The notes under the pieces were generated by a model, which ran no database searches, was not told the origin of the DNA, and worked only from the letters and a program-made list of their open reading frames with translations. The position numbers and the translations under genes were made by a program. Shown in pieces: positions 41,029 to 48,667 of a DNA stretch of 64,000 bases (position 1 is its first letter; every line of letters begins with the position of its first letter). The stretch is from Salinicoccus halitifaciens. Lineage in GTDB: Bacteria; Bacillota; Bacilli; Staphylococcales; Salinicoccaceae. The DNA is taken from assembly GCF_021026095.1 (NCBI RefSeq), contig NZ_JAJNCU010000001.1:186001-250000 (forward strand). Direction: 5' to 3'.

Positions 41029-42947
41029 TAGGCAGATTACTGTCGGAACGGTACAAAATACTGAAGTACCTCGGCGGGGGGATGAGCTCCGTCTACCTTG
41101 CGGAAGATATCATATTGAACCGCAACGTGGTGGTCAAAATGATCAAGGTGGATGCTCATGATGAGGAGCGGTCGCGGCTCAGGTTCCAGCGTGAAGTCCA
41201 GAGCACGATCCAGCTCTCCCACCCGAATATCGTGAATGTCCTCGATGTGGATGAGACGGATGAGTACCAGCTGCTCGTCACCGAAGTTGTGGACGGACCG
41301 ACATTAAAGCAATATATCAAGGAGAATCATCCGATTTCAATCGAGGAGTCGGTGAATCTCGCCGTCCAGATACTGGACGGCATTGAACATGCGCACAACA
41401 GGGGCATCATCCACCGTGACATCAAGCCGCAAAACATCCTGCTGGATGGTGAGAACCGGGTGAGGATCACCGATTTCGGCATCGCCAAGGCACTCAGTGA
41501 GACAAGGATGACAGAGACCAACCAGGTCATGGGTTCCGTACAGTACATCTCGCCTGAGCAGGCAAAAGGTCAGAACACCGATGAGCGGACGGACATTTAT
41601 TCCTTCGGGATCGTTTTATTCGAACTGCTGACAGGCGAAGTGCCGTTCAGCGGGGAGACACCGGTGTCGGTCGCTCTGAAGCAGATATCGGAAAAGCTGC
41701 CGGAAATCGACGATTACAGGACGATCCCACAGGGGCTTAAGAACATCATTCTGAAATGCACCGAAAAGAAACCGGCGGACCGTTACCGTCATGTCGATAT
41801 GATCCTGGAAGACTTGAGGAAATACGACACCATCGATACACCATATATGCATACCGGTGCAGAGGACGGCTCCACGATACAGACCGGGAAAATAAAACCC
41901 GCGCCGAAGGCGGCAGCATCTTCTGCCATCGCCGCGGGGCCGCCCGAAAAGAAAAAAAGCGGATGGCTATGGCTCATCCCTCTATTGTTCATGCTCGCCG
42001 CCGCGGGACTCGGTGCTTATATGATGTTCGGCCAGGAAGAAGAAGTGACGGCCCTCACCATGCCCGACTTCCAGGGGATGTCCCTTGAGGCTGCGGAAGC
42101 GAGCCTTGCGGAACATCAGCTTGAGATGGGCGAGGTCACCGAGGAGTATAACGAGACATTCGAAGCCGGGGAAGTCGTGGAGACCAGCCCGAAGAGCGGT
42201 GCCACCGTCGAATTCGGGACTGCCGTCGACTTCATCGTAAGCGCCGGGGAAGCGCCATTCGTGATGACGGACTTCACCGGTGAGAACTTCTCCGACATCC
42301 AGCAGCAGCTGAATGAAATCAACTTCAACCGCATAGATCTGACGGAAGTGTATGCCGATGCAGAGCCCGGCACGATCCTCAGCCAGTCGATCGGGCCTGG
42401 TGAGGAAATCCGGCCGGATGAACACAATCTCCAGCTCGAAGTCTCCCGGGGCGTCGAACCGGTGGAAATCGTGAATTATGCCGGGGAGCCGTTCGAAGAG
42501 GCAAGGGATGCACTCGAACAGAACGGCTTCAACGTCGTCATTTCCCAGGAGCTCTACAGTGAAGACGTCGAACAGGGCGCCGTCATCAGCCAGGATCCGA
42601 GCTACGGCAGCTTCCTGCCCGGATCGACCATAAACCTGGTCGTTTCAATCGGTCCGGAGCCGCCTCAGAACATGCTCTATTCCACAACCGTCAATATACC
42701 GTACGGGGAGGAGGACGAGGATGATGACGGGGAGGATTCTTCGGAAGAGGCCCCGCCCAAAACCGTCAACATTCATATAGAGGATGCAAACAATCCGGAC
42801 ATCGGGGAAGTTTATGAAACTTTCGAGATCACGGAAGATACGGCACATACTGTCCGCCTTGAGATCGAACCCGGTGAGACGGGTGCGTTTATGGTGGAAG
42901 TGGACGGGGAAGAAGTAATCGATGAGGAGATACCATACGAAGAATAG
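41025..42947 (+). CDS. prkC: PASTA-domain serine/threonine kinase PrkC (Stk1)
   Basis: This is a membrane Hanks-type kinase that senses muropeptides or lipid II and regulates cell-wall metabolism. The kinase domain spans about 10-270, with the glycine loop GGGMSS (17-22), Lys38, HRDIKPQN (130-137) and DFG (150-152). A membrane segment lies at about 313-335. Three PASTA domains follow (about 343-408, 409-475 and 476-545). The C-terminus has a very acidic stretch rich in Asp and Glu (EEDEDDDGEDSSEE) and a small beta-rich domain. The start codon is GTG 41025. No terminator is visible before the P450 promoter region. Confidence 0.95.
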   Translation: MIGRLLSERYKILKYLGGGMSSVYLAEDIILNRNVVVKMIKVDAHDEERSRLRFQREVQSTIQLSHPNIVNVLDVDETDEYQLLVTEVVDGPTLKQYIKENHPISIEESVNLAVQILDGIEHAHNRGIIHRDIKPQNILLDGENRVRITDFGIAKALSETRMTETNQVMGSVQYISPEQAKGQNTDERTDIYSFGIVLFELLTGEVPFSGETPVSVALKQISEKLPEIDDYRTIPQGLKNIILKCTEKKPADRYRHVDMILEDLRKYDTIDTPYMHTGAEDGSTIQTGKIKPAPKAAASSAIAAGPPEKKKSGWLWLIPLLFMLAAAGLGAYMMFGQEEEVTALTMPDFQGMSLEAAEASLAEHQLEMGEVTEEYNETFEAGEVVETSPKSGATVEFGTAVDFIVSAGEAPFVMTDFTGENFSDIQQQLNEINFNRIDLTEVYADAEPGTILSQSIGPGEEIRPDEHNLQLEVSRGVEPVEIVNYAGEPFEEARDALEQNGFNVVISQELYSEDVEQGAVISQDPSYGSFLPGSTINLVVSIGPEPPQNMLYSTTVNIPYGEEDEDDDGEDSSEEAPPKTVNIHIEDANNPDIGEVYETFEITEDTAHTVRLEIEPGETGAFMVEVDGEEVIDEEIPYEE

Positions 42948-42974
42948 GGATATTGCGTGAATCCCATGCAAATG

Positions 42975-43005
42975 TTGGTAATCGCTGATCGCTTTATAAT
43001 ATAAT
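42975..43005 (+). promoter_or_regulatory. Candidate promoter of the P450 gene
   Basis: TTGGTA (42975-42980) precedes two overlapping TATAAT copies at 42995-43000 and 43000-43005, giving spacers of 14 or 19 bases, neither ideal. The run TTTATAATATAATG is the strongest -10-like sequence in the 90-bp gap. A good GGAGG lies before the ATG. Confidence 0.5.
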
Positions 43006-43037
43006 GAATTAGAAAACAGTTAATTGGAGGATCTTTC

Positions 43038-44312
43038 ATGGCTACTATCAAAAAAGACAAAGGTATCGACAACACAGCTAAAATAATGAAACAGGGCTAT
43101 TTGTACACCACGAACCAGCGGGAGCGTCTCGGCGTCAAAGACGGCGTATTCGAAACCCGTGCACTCGGCGGTAAGAAAATCATCATCTTATCCGGAAAAG
43201 ACGGTGCCGAGCTGTTCTATGACAACGATAAAGTGGAACGTTCGGGTACATTGCCGAAACGTGTCGTCAATACATTATTCGGTAAAGGTGCGATCCATAC
43301 GACGACTGGTAAAGTCCATATCGACCGTAAGGCACTGTTCATGTCACTGATGACGGAAGGCAACCTGCAGTATCTGCGGGAGCTGACGCGCAACCACTGG
43401 CTTATGAACACGCAGAGGATGGAAAATATGGATCAGGTCAACGTATACCGTGAATCCATCATCCTCCTGACGAAAGTCGGCACACGCTGGGCGGGTGTCC
43501 AGGCACCTGAAAAAGAGATCGAGAACATCGCGACGGATATGGACATCATGATCGACTCGTTCAAGGCAATCGGCAGTGCCTTCAAGGGCTACAGGGCATC
43601 GAAGGCAGCACGCCGCCGCGTGGAGGACTGGCTTGAAGACCAGATCATCCAGACGCGTAAAGGCAAGATCCATCCGCCGAAAGGCACAGCGCTTTATGAA
43701 TTTGCACACTGGAAAGACTACAAGGGCGAGCCGATGGATTCAAGGTTGTGCGGCATCGACCTGATGAACACATTCCGTCCGTTGATCGCGATCAACAGAT
43801 TCATCGCTTTCGGCGCCCTGGCAATGTATGAAAACCCGGTGGCGAGAGAAAAGATCAAGCAGGATGACGATTATGCCTACATGTTCGCACAGGAAGTGAG
43901 ACGTTTCTATCCATTCGTCCCTTACCTGCCAGGAAAAGTGAAAGAAGATTTTCAGTATAAAGGCTATGATTTCGAAAAGGATACGATGCTTGCGATCGAT
44001 ATTTACGGAACGATGCATGACCCGAATGTATGGGAAAACCCGAATGAGTTCTACCCGGAAAGGTTCAAGGACTGGGACGGCAGCCCGTTCGACCTCATCC
44101 CGCAGGGCGGCGGCGATTACTACACGAACCACCGCTGTGCAGGCGAGTGGATGACGGTCATCATCATGCAGGAGACGATGAAATATTTCGCTTCACGCAT
44201 CACTTACGATGTGCCTGAGCAGGATCTGACTGTTGACCTCAACAGCCTGCCTGGTTATGTGAAGAGCGGATTCATCATTGAAAATGTCCGTGAAGTCGTA
44301 GACAGGGACTAA
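43038..44312 (+). CDS. oleT: CYP152-family P450, OleT-like fatty-acid decarboxylase/peroxygenase
   Basis: This is a P450 of the peroxygenase family CYP152, which uses hydrogen peroxide and needs no redox partner. Nearly every block I remember from OleT of Jeotgalicoccus (CYP152L1) is present, from MATIKKDKGIDNT at the start to the end VREVVDRD. Key residues coincide after a 2-residue insertion: His87 (His85 of OleT, in GKGAIHT), Phe81 (Phe79), Arg247 (Arg245, in NTFRPLIAINRF, binds the substrate carboxylate) and the heme ligand Cys367 (NHRCAGEW). Hydroxylating relatives such as the Bacillus subtilis enzyme have Gln at the His position, so the predicted main reaction is conversion of Cn fatty acids to Cn-1 terminal alkenes. 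Some alpha- or beta-hydroxylation is also possible. It has 424 residues. Confidence 0.93.
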   Translation: MATIKKDKGIDNTAKIMKQGYLYTTNQRERLGVKDGVFETRALGGKKIIILSGKDGAELFYDNDKVERSGTLPKRVVNTLFGKGAIHTTTGKVHIDRKALFMSLMTEGNLQYLRELTRNHWLMNTQRMENMDQVNVYRESIILLTKVGTRWAGVQAPEKEIENIATDMDIMIDSFKAIGSAFKGYRASKAARRRVEDWLEDQIIQTRKGKIHPPKGTALYEFAHWKDYKGEPMDSRLCGIDLMNTFRPLIAINRFIAFGALAMYENPVAREKIKQDDDYAYMFAQEVRRFYPFVPYLPGKVKEDFQYKGYDFEKDTMLAIDIYGTMHDPNVWENPNEFYPERFKDWDGSPFDLIPQGGGDYYTNHRCAGEWMTVIIMQETMKYFASRITYDVPEQDLTVDLNSLPGYVKSGFIIENVREVVDRD

Positions 44313-44331
44313 AATGACCGATTGAATGAAA

Positions 44332-44363
44332 AAAGCCTCTCCATCACCGGAGAGGCTTTCTTT
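44332..44363. terminator. Bidirectional terminator between the P450 and rhodanese genes
   Basis: AAAGCCTCTCC (44332-44342) pairs perfectly with GGAGAGGCTTT (44349-44359) around ATCACC. A run of A residues lies to the left and TTTCTTTT to the right, so it can stop transcription from both sides. Confidence 0.9.
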
Positions 44364-44674
44364 TATAATTCTTCCCGCTCACCCTCATACTCGAGGATGC
44401 CGCCTTCGACATTGACCGCGTCGTACCCCTGCTCAAGGAGTGCATGCTGGACGTTTTCGCTGCGTCTGCCGCTTCTGCACATGATATAGAGTGTGTCGTC
44501 TTTATGCTTCTTCAGGGTTTCATCTTCAATGCTGAGGGTGGACATGGGAAGGAGGATTGCACCGGGCACATAGCCGGTCTCCTTCAGTTCATCGGTTTCC
44601 CTGACGTCGATCAAAACCGCATCATCATTTTTGATGATGTCGTTTATTTCGCTTACGTGTACTGTTTTAGCCAT
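44363..44674 (-). CDS. Single-domain rhodanese-like protein
   Basis: This is a 103-residue protein consisting of one rhodanese domain. The active-site loop is CRSGRRS (Cys about residue 70), typical of sulfurtransferases that carry persulfide sulfur. ILIDVRETDE-type sequence is near the N-terminus (VLIDVRETDELKE) and a glycine-rich end follows (NVEGGILEYEG). There is no signal peptide. The ribosome site AGAAAGG lies before the ATG on the minus strand. It is convergent with the P450 gene and divergent from rsgA. The sulfur acceptor is unknown. Confidence 0.88.
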   Translation of the reverse strand: MAKTVHVSEINDIIKNDDAVLIDVRETDELKETGYVPGAILLPMSTLSIEDETLKKHKDDTLYIMCRSGRRSENVQHALLEQGYDAVNVEGGILEYEGEREEL

Positions 44675-44767
44675 AATTTCAAACCTTTCTAATATGTTTT
44701 GATGATTTTATTTTACCATAACCGGTGAACTGTTATAATTGATGTATTATAATATTTGGGGTGAGTT

Positions 44768-45631
44768 ATGAAGAAAGGTCAGATTGTAAAAGCGTTGAGC
44801 GGTTTTTATTACGTCAAATCGGAAGACCGGATCTACCAGGCGCGCGCACGCGGCCTGTTCAGGAAGACTTCCGAGTCGCCCCTTGTAGGCGACATCGTCC
44901 GGTTCCAGATAGAAAACGAGACGGAAGGCTACATCACCGCGATCGATGAACGGAGGAATTCGATGGTGCGGCCGCCGGTGGCGAACATCGATCAGGTGCT
45001 GCTCGCCATGAGCCTGGTCTCGCCTGATTTCAATTACTATCTGCTCGACCGGTTCATCGCCTATGCGGAGGCCCAGGACATGAAGCCGGTGGTCGTCATC
45101 ACCAAGACAGATCTCGCCGGGGACGAAGCGCTGATGGCGGAGATCCGGGAAGTGTATGACATGTATCCGGTGTTCTTCACCGATAATAATAAAGTCGATG
45201 ATGAGATGCTGTCCATCTTCAAAGATAAGCTGAGTGTCCTTGCAGGGCAGTCGGGTGTCGGGAAATCGACGCTGATCAACACGATACTGCCCGGGACGGC
45301 GCTCATCACGGATGAAATTTCAAACAAGCTGAACCGGGGCAAGCATACGACCCGGCATGTCGAGTTGATTGAAATCGCCGGCGGGTACATCGCCGATACA
45401 CCGGGCTTCAGCACAATTGATTTTTCAATGATCGACAAATATAACCTGAAATCATGTTTTATAGATTTCGACGGACCGGGTGAGGAATGCAAGTTCAGGG
45501 AATGCCTCCACATCAACGAACCGAAATGCGGTGTGAAGCTGGCCGTGGAAGAGGGGCGGCTTGCAGCCTCCAGATACGAGAGTTACAAACAGATATTCGA
45601 AGAGATAGAATCCAGAAAAGAGAGGTACTGA
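44768..45631 (+). CDS. rsgA: Ribosome small subunit GTPase RsgA
   Basis: RsgA is a circularly permuted GTPase for late 30S subunit maturation. The N-terminal OB domain covers about 1-70. The G4 motif TKTD (112-115) comes before the P-loop GQSGVGKS (160-167), the diagnostic permuted order. DTPGFS is the G3 motif. The C-terminal zinc site is formed by CKFRECLHINEPKC. It has 287 residues. A region with two TATAAT sequences (44734-44739 and 44748-44753) upstream probably contains its promoter. It is followed two bases later by rpe. Confidence 0.94.
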   Translation: MKKGQIVKALSGFYYVKSEDRIYQARARGLFRKTSESPLVGDIVRFQIENETEGYITAIDERRNSMVRPPVANIDQVLLAMSLVSPDFNYYLLDRFIAYAEAQDMKPVVVITKTDLAGDEALMAEIREVYDMYPVFFTDNNKVDDEMLSIFKDKLSVLAGQSGVGKSTLINTILPGTALITDEISNKLNRGKHTTRHVELIEIAGGYIADTPGFSTIDFSMIDKYNLKSCFIDFDGPGEECKFRECLHINEPKCGVKLAVEEGRLAASRYESYKQIFEEIESRKERY

Positions 45632-45632
45632 C

Positions 45633-46277
45633 ATGAATAAAGTGCTGCCATCACTCCTTGCGAGTGATTTTTCAAGACTAGGTGAAGAAATCAGGACGAT
45701 GGAGGAGGCGGGTGCCGATATTTTCCATCTGGACATCATGGACGGCCAGTTCGTGCCGAACATATCCTACGGGCTGCCGGTCGTCGAAGCGATCAGCAGG
45801 GCATCCGGCATACCGCTCGATGTGCATCTGATGACATTGAACCCGGATCAGTTCATCGATGAATTCAAAGATTTGGGCGTGGATATGCTGTCTTTCCATA
45901 TTGAAGCGTCCGACCATCCGCACCGGGTGGTGCAGCTGATCAAGAGCAAAGGGATGAAGGCGGGCATCGCCCTGAATCCGCATACGCCGGTCTCACACGT
46001 ACAGCATCTGCTCGGCGACGTCGATTTCGTCCTGATCATGACCGTGAACCCTGGGTTCGGCGGCCAGAGCTTCATAGAGGAGGGCCTCGTCAAGATTGCG
46101 GAATTGAACAGCATCAGGCGTGAGAAGAACCTCCAGTTTGAAATCGAAGTGGACGGCGGCATCAATGATGAAACCGCAGCATTGTGCAAGGCGGAGGGCG
46201 CGGAGCTTCTCGTGAGCGGGTCCTACCTGTTCAAGGCGGAAGATAAGAAAGCCACCATCGAAGCGCTGCGTAAGTAA
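45633..46277 (+). CDS. rpe: Ribulose-phosphate 3-epimerase
   Basis: Rpe interconverts ribulose-5-phosphate and xylulose-5-phosphate in the pentose phosphate pathway. The TIM-barrel signature segments are PSLLASDFSRLGEE, LDIMDGQFVPN with the catalytic Asp, and VNPGFGGQSF. The second catalytic Asp is in EVDGGIND. It has 214 residues. The rsgA-rpe-thiN order is the common Firmicutes arrangement. Confidence 0.95.
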   Translation: MNKVLPSLLASDFSRLGEEIRTMEEAGADIFHLDIMDGQFVPNISYGLPVVEAISRASGIPLDVHLMTLNPDQFIDEFKDLGVDMLSFHIEASDHPHRVVQLIKSKGMKAGIALNPHTPVSHVQHLLGDVDFVLIMTVNPGFGGQSFIEEGLVKIAELNSIRREKNLQFEIEVDGGINDETAALCKAEGAELLVSGSYLFKAEDKKATIEALRK

Positions 46278-46280
46278 CCG

Positions 46281-46898
46281 ATGCATATCAACATTTTAAT
46301 CAGGGAGACGGATGCTCCGATCCCGGACATGAAAAACGCGCGCTGGGCCGGGGTCGACCGCGGTGTGTATCTGCTGCTTGAAGCGGGGGTCACCCCGCTT
46401 TTCACATACGGGGATTTCGACTCGATCACCGAGGCTGAGCGGCGGTATATTGATGAGAGGCTCGATATCAACCCTGTCGAAAGCGAGAAGGATGATACGG
46501 ATCTTGAAATTGCGCTGCTCGACCTTGCAGGGAAGGGATATGCGTCAATCGATGTGTACGGTGCCACAGGCGGCAGGCTGGATCATTTATTCGGCAACGT
46601 GCAGCTGCTCTTAAATCCGGAACTTGCCGGTGTCAGGATCCGGATCATCGATCCGCAGAATGTCCTCGAACTTCTTGGCGAAGGTGAACACGAACCGGTG
46701 AGGAATCAGGCGATGAGATATGTTTCATTCATCCCCCTGTTCCAGAATACGGTGCTGACGCTCGACGGGTTCAAATATCCGCTGGAGCAGACACCGCTCA
46801 CATTGGGCTCGACACTCACCATCAGCAATGAATTCCTGCATGAAAAAGCTTATGTAAAGACATCACAGCCAATATTAATGATACAATCGAATGATTGA
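46281..46898 (+). CDS. thiN: Thiamine pyrophosphokinase
   Basis: ThiN makes thiamine diphosphate from thiamine and ATP. The TPK fold motifs are GVDRGVYLLLEAG, YGDFDSI and KDDTDLEIAL, which contain the metal-binding aspartates. GATGGRLDHLFGN is the second conserved block. It has 205 residues. It follows rpe by 3 bases and slightly precedes the DUF554 gene. Confidence 0.93.
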   Translation: MHINILIRETDAPIPDMKNARWAGVDRGVYLLLEAGVTPLFTYGDFDSITEAERRYIDERLDINPVESEKDDTDLEIALLDLAGKGYASIDVYGATGGRLDHLFGNVQLLLNPELAGVRIRIIDPQNVLELLGEGEHEPVRNQAMRYVSFIPLFQNTVLTLDGFKYPLEQTPLTLGSTLTISNEFLHEKAYVKTSQPILMIQSND

Positions 46899-46912
46899 AT
46901 GGAGGTGGCATC

Positions 46913-47614
46913 ATGATATTGATGGGGGCTATAGCGAATGCGCTTGCGATATTCATCGGGGGGTTGCTCGGTCTTGTCTTCACTTTCATCCCCGAGACCA
47001 TCAAAGACTCCATAATGAAAATACAGGCACTGGTCATCATGACGCTCGGTATACAGATGGTGGTCGGGGCTGAGGCGATCATCATCACGCTGCTCAGCCT
47101 GATCATCGGGACGATCATCGGCGAACTGATCCAGCTGGAGGCGCTGCTGAACCGTTTCGGCCACTGGATGGAGATCCGGCTCGGTGATAAGCACTCCGGT
47201 AACCTCTCCCAGGGGTTCGTCTCGGGGACACTTGTATTCATCGTGGGCGCCATGGCGATCGTCGGGGGCCTGGATGCGGGGCTCAGGGGTTCCAATGACG
47301 TCCTCTATACAAAAGCGATGATGGACTTCTTCATCGCCATCGTCATGACGACCACTTACGGACTCGGTGTGATCATATCCGGTGTGCCGGCGTTCATTTA
47401 CATCTCGATCATCATCCTGTCTGCACAGGGGATCGCCACAGTCATCCCGGAAGTGATACTTGAGCAGATCATCTTCCAGGTCAGTGCCACGGGCGGCGTC
47501 ATACTGCTTGCGATCGGGATGAACATGATGAACATCACGAAAATGCGCGTCGGGAACATGATCCCGGCCATCTTCGTCGGAATGATCATGGTTTACATCA
47601 TAAACATCATATAA
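46913..47614 (+). CDS. DUF554 family membrane protein
   Basis: This is a hydrophobic protein of about 233 residues with seven or so membrane segments. It is recognisable as DUF554 by ALAIFIGGLLG near the start and by the middle block ending GFVSGTLVFIVGAMAIVGG. The role is unknown; a transport function is plausible. The frame is open from TTG 46895, but GGAGGTGG (46901-46908) clearly serves ATG 46913. It is the last gene of the rsgA unit and is followed by a strong terminator. Confidence 0.88.
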   Translation: MILMGAIANALAIFIGGLLGLVFTFIPETIKDSIMKIQALVIMTLGIQMVVGAEAIIITLLSLIIGTIIGELIQLEALLNRFGHWMEIRLGDKHSGNLSQGFVSGTLVFIVGAMAIVGGLDAGLRGSNDVLYTKAMMDFFIAIVMTTTYGLGVIISGVPAFIYISIIILSAQGIATVIPEVILEQIIFQVSATGGVILLAIGMNMMNITKMRVGNMIPAIFVGMIMVYIINII

Positions 47615-47620
47615 GACGAA

Positions 47621-47649
47621 AAAAGCAGCCTTCAGGCTGCTTTTTATTT
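47621..47649 (+). terminator. Intrinsic terminator after the DUF554 gene
   Basis: AAAAGCAGCC (47621-47630) pairs with GGCTGCTTTT (47635-47644) around TTCA, followed by further T residues. Confidence 0.92.
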
Positions 47650-47689
47650 TGGGCCGGATGCATAAGTCCAAAAAAACACCATATAAACA

Positions 47690-47724
47690 CAAAAATCCCC
47701 ATCATCATCCGGATGATGGGGATT
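47690..47724 (-). terminator. Intrinsic terminator of rpmB
   Basis: AATCCCCATCATC (47694-47706) and GATGATGGGGATT (47712-47724) form a perfect 13-bp stem. On the minus strand it is followed by TTT and GTGTTT, making it a terminator for rpmB. Confidence 0.88.
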
Positions 47725-47736
47725 CAGCACGCAGGA

Positions 47737-47925
47737 TTAAACGCGTTCAACTTTACCTGATTTAAGAGCACGGGCTGAAACCCATACTTTTTGAGGTTTG
47801 CCGTCGATCATGACTCTGACTTTCTGCAAGTTGGCGCCGAAGCGTCTTTTGTTTGCATTCATAGCGTGTGAACGGTTGTTGCCTGTCGCACTTTTACGTC
47901 CAGTGTAATAACATTCTTTGCTCAT
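47737..47925 (-). CDS. rpmB: 50S ribosomal protein L28
   Basis: L28 is a small protein of the large ribosomal subunit. The 62-residue form starting [12 protein letters not shown] is the family length. An upstream ATG at 47949 would add eight residues, and it overlaps the AAGGAG ribosome site that serves ATG 47925. The first cysteine of the CxxC type is replaced, so this is the zinc-independent variant. Its reversed orientation between thiN/DUF554 and the asp23-like gene is standard for Firmicutes. Confidence 0.95.
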   Translation of the reverse strand: MSKECYYTGRKSATGNNRSHAMNANKRRFGANLQKVRVMIDGKPQKVWVSARALKSGKVERV

Positions 47926-47949
47926 GCCGTACATCTCCTTTATTAACAA

Positions 47950-48276
47950 AATTCACTTTAATTTGATTGTATCATCTTTGACATACTATAACATAATACA
48001 TGAAATTCCGTCCGGTGTCCAGTGGAAATCGCAGTATGCCGATGAACACCACCGGCAGGCCGGCGGGACTCCATTTTAACATATCCGGACCCGGCTGCAA
48101 TGGCGGAGTTGAGCGGCTTATTCTTTCAACTTTTCCGGCAATAAATTATAATGTAGATAAGCGCATAAATACACCCGGCGTCCGGGCGGTGAAATTATCT
48201 GTAAAGAATCATGATTGTGCCTTGTAATTGACGAATGTTTTTGATTATAATTATATGATGTACTGGAGGCGAGGGA
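47950..48276. promoter_or_regulatory. rpmB / asp23-like divergent spacer with candidate promoters
   Basis: This 327-bp gap has no convincing gene. It contains a TTTCAA-17-TATAAT pair (48124-48129 and 48147-48152). Just upstream of the asp23-like gene it also contains either TTGTAA-18-TATAAT (48222-48227 and 48246-48251) or TTGACG-17-TTATAT (48228-48233 and 48251-48256). The segment 48005-48120 is more GC-rich than its AT-rich flanks, with GCCGGCAGGCCGGC-like repeats. The small CCCGG/CCGGG hairpin near 48175 has no T-tract. Confidence 0.5.
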
Positions 48277-48645
48277 ATGACACTCGAAATTAAAAATGAA
48301 CTTGGATCAATCGACATCGCAATCGATGTGATAGCAAACATTGCCGGTGAAGCTGTAGTGGAAAGCTACGGTGTGGTTGGCATGGCCTCGAGGCACCAGG
48401 TGAGGGACGGTTTTGCCGAACTGCTCGGCAAGGAGAACTATTCCCGCGGTGTCGTAGTGGAAAACAATGACGGCCTTCTTGATGTCGACCTGTACATTAT
48501 CGTCGGCTACGGTGTGAAGATATCCGAAGTTGCAAATAATGTGCAGACAAGCGTGAAATACAGACTGGAAAAAACTTTTGGATTGACCATAAATACAATT
48601 AACATTCATGTACAAGGTGTCAGAATGATTAATACGGATGAGTAA
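48277..48645 (+). CDS. Asp23/Gls24 family envelope stress protein (YloU-like)
   Basis: This is a 122-residue member of the Asp23/Gls24 (DUF322) family. The domain covers nearly the whole protein, with IANIAGEAVVESYGVVGMAS at the start and VDLYIIVGYGVKISEVANNVQ in the middle. Family members sit at the membrane through partners and are linked to envelope stress. In this genomic place, before fakA, the Bacillus counterpart is YloU. Its end overlaps the open frame of fakA. Confidence 0.9.
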   Translation: MTLEIKNELGSIDIAIDVIANIAGEAVVESYGVVGMASRHQVRDGFAELLGKENYSRGVVVENNDGLLDVDLYIIVGYGVKISEVANNVQTSVKYRLEKTFGLTINTINIHVQGVRMINTDE

Positions 48646-48667
48646 GCTGGGAGGACATGATGATATC

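Noticed and set aside
43038-44312. Cytochrome P450 as part of a secondary-metabolite cluster
   Set aside because: Neighbours are core genes (prkC, rsgA, rpe) and a small rhodanese; no synthase, carrier or ferredoxin genes are present.
48000-48227. 75-codon frame in the rpmB/asp23-like gap
   Set aside because: No ribosome site, unusual composition, and it runs through the candidate promoter elements.
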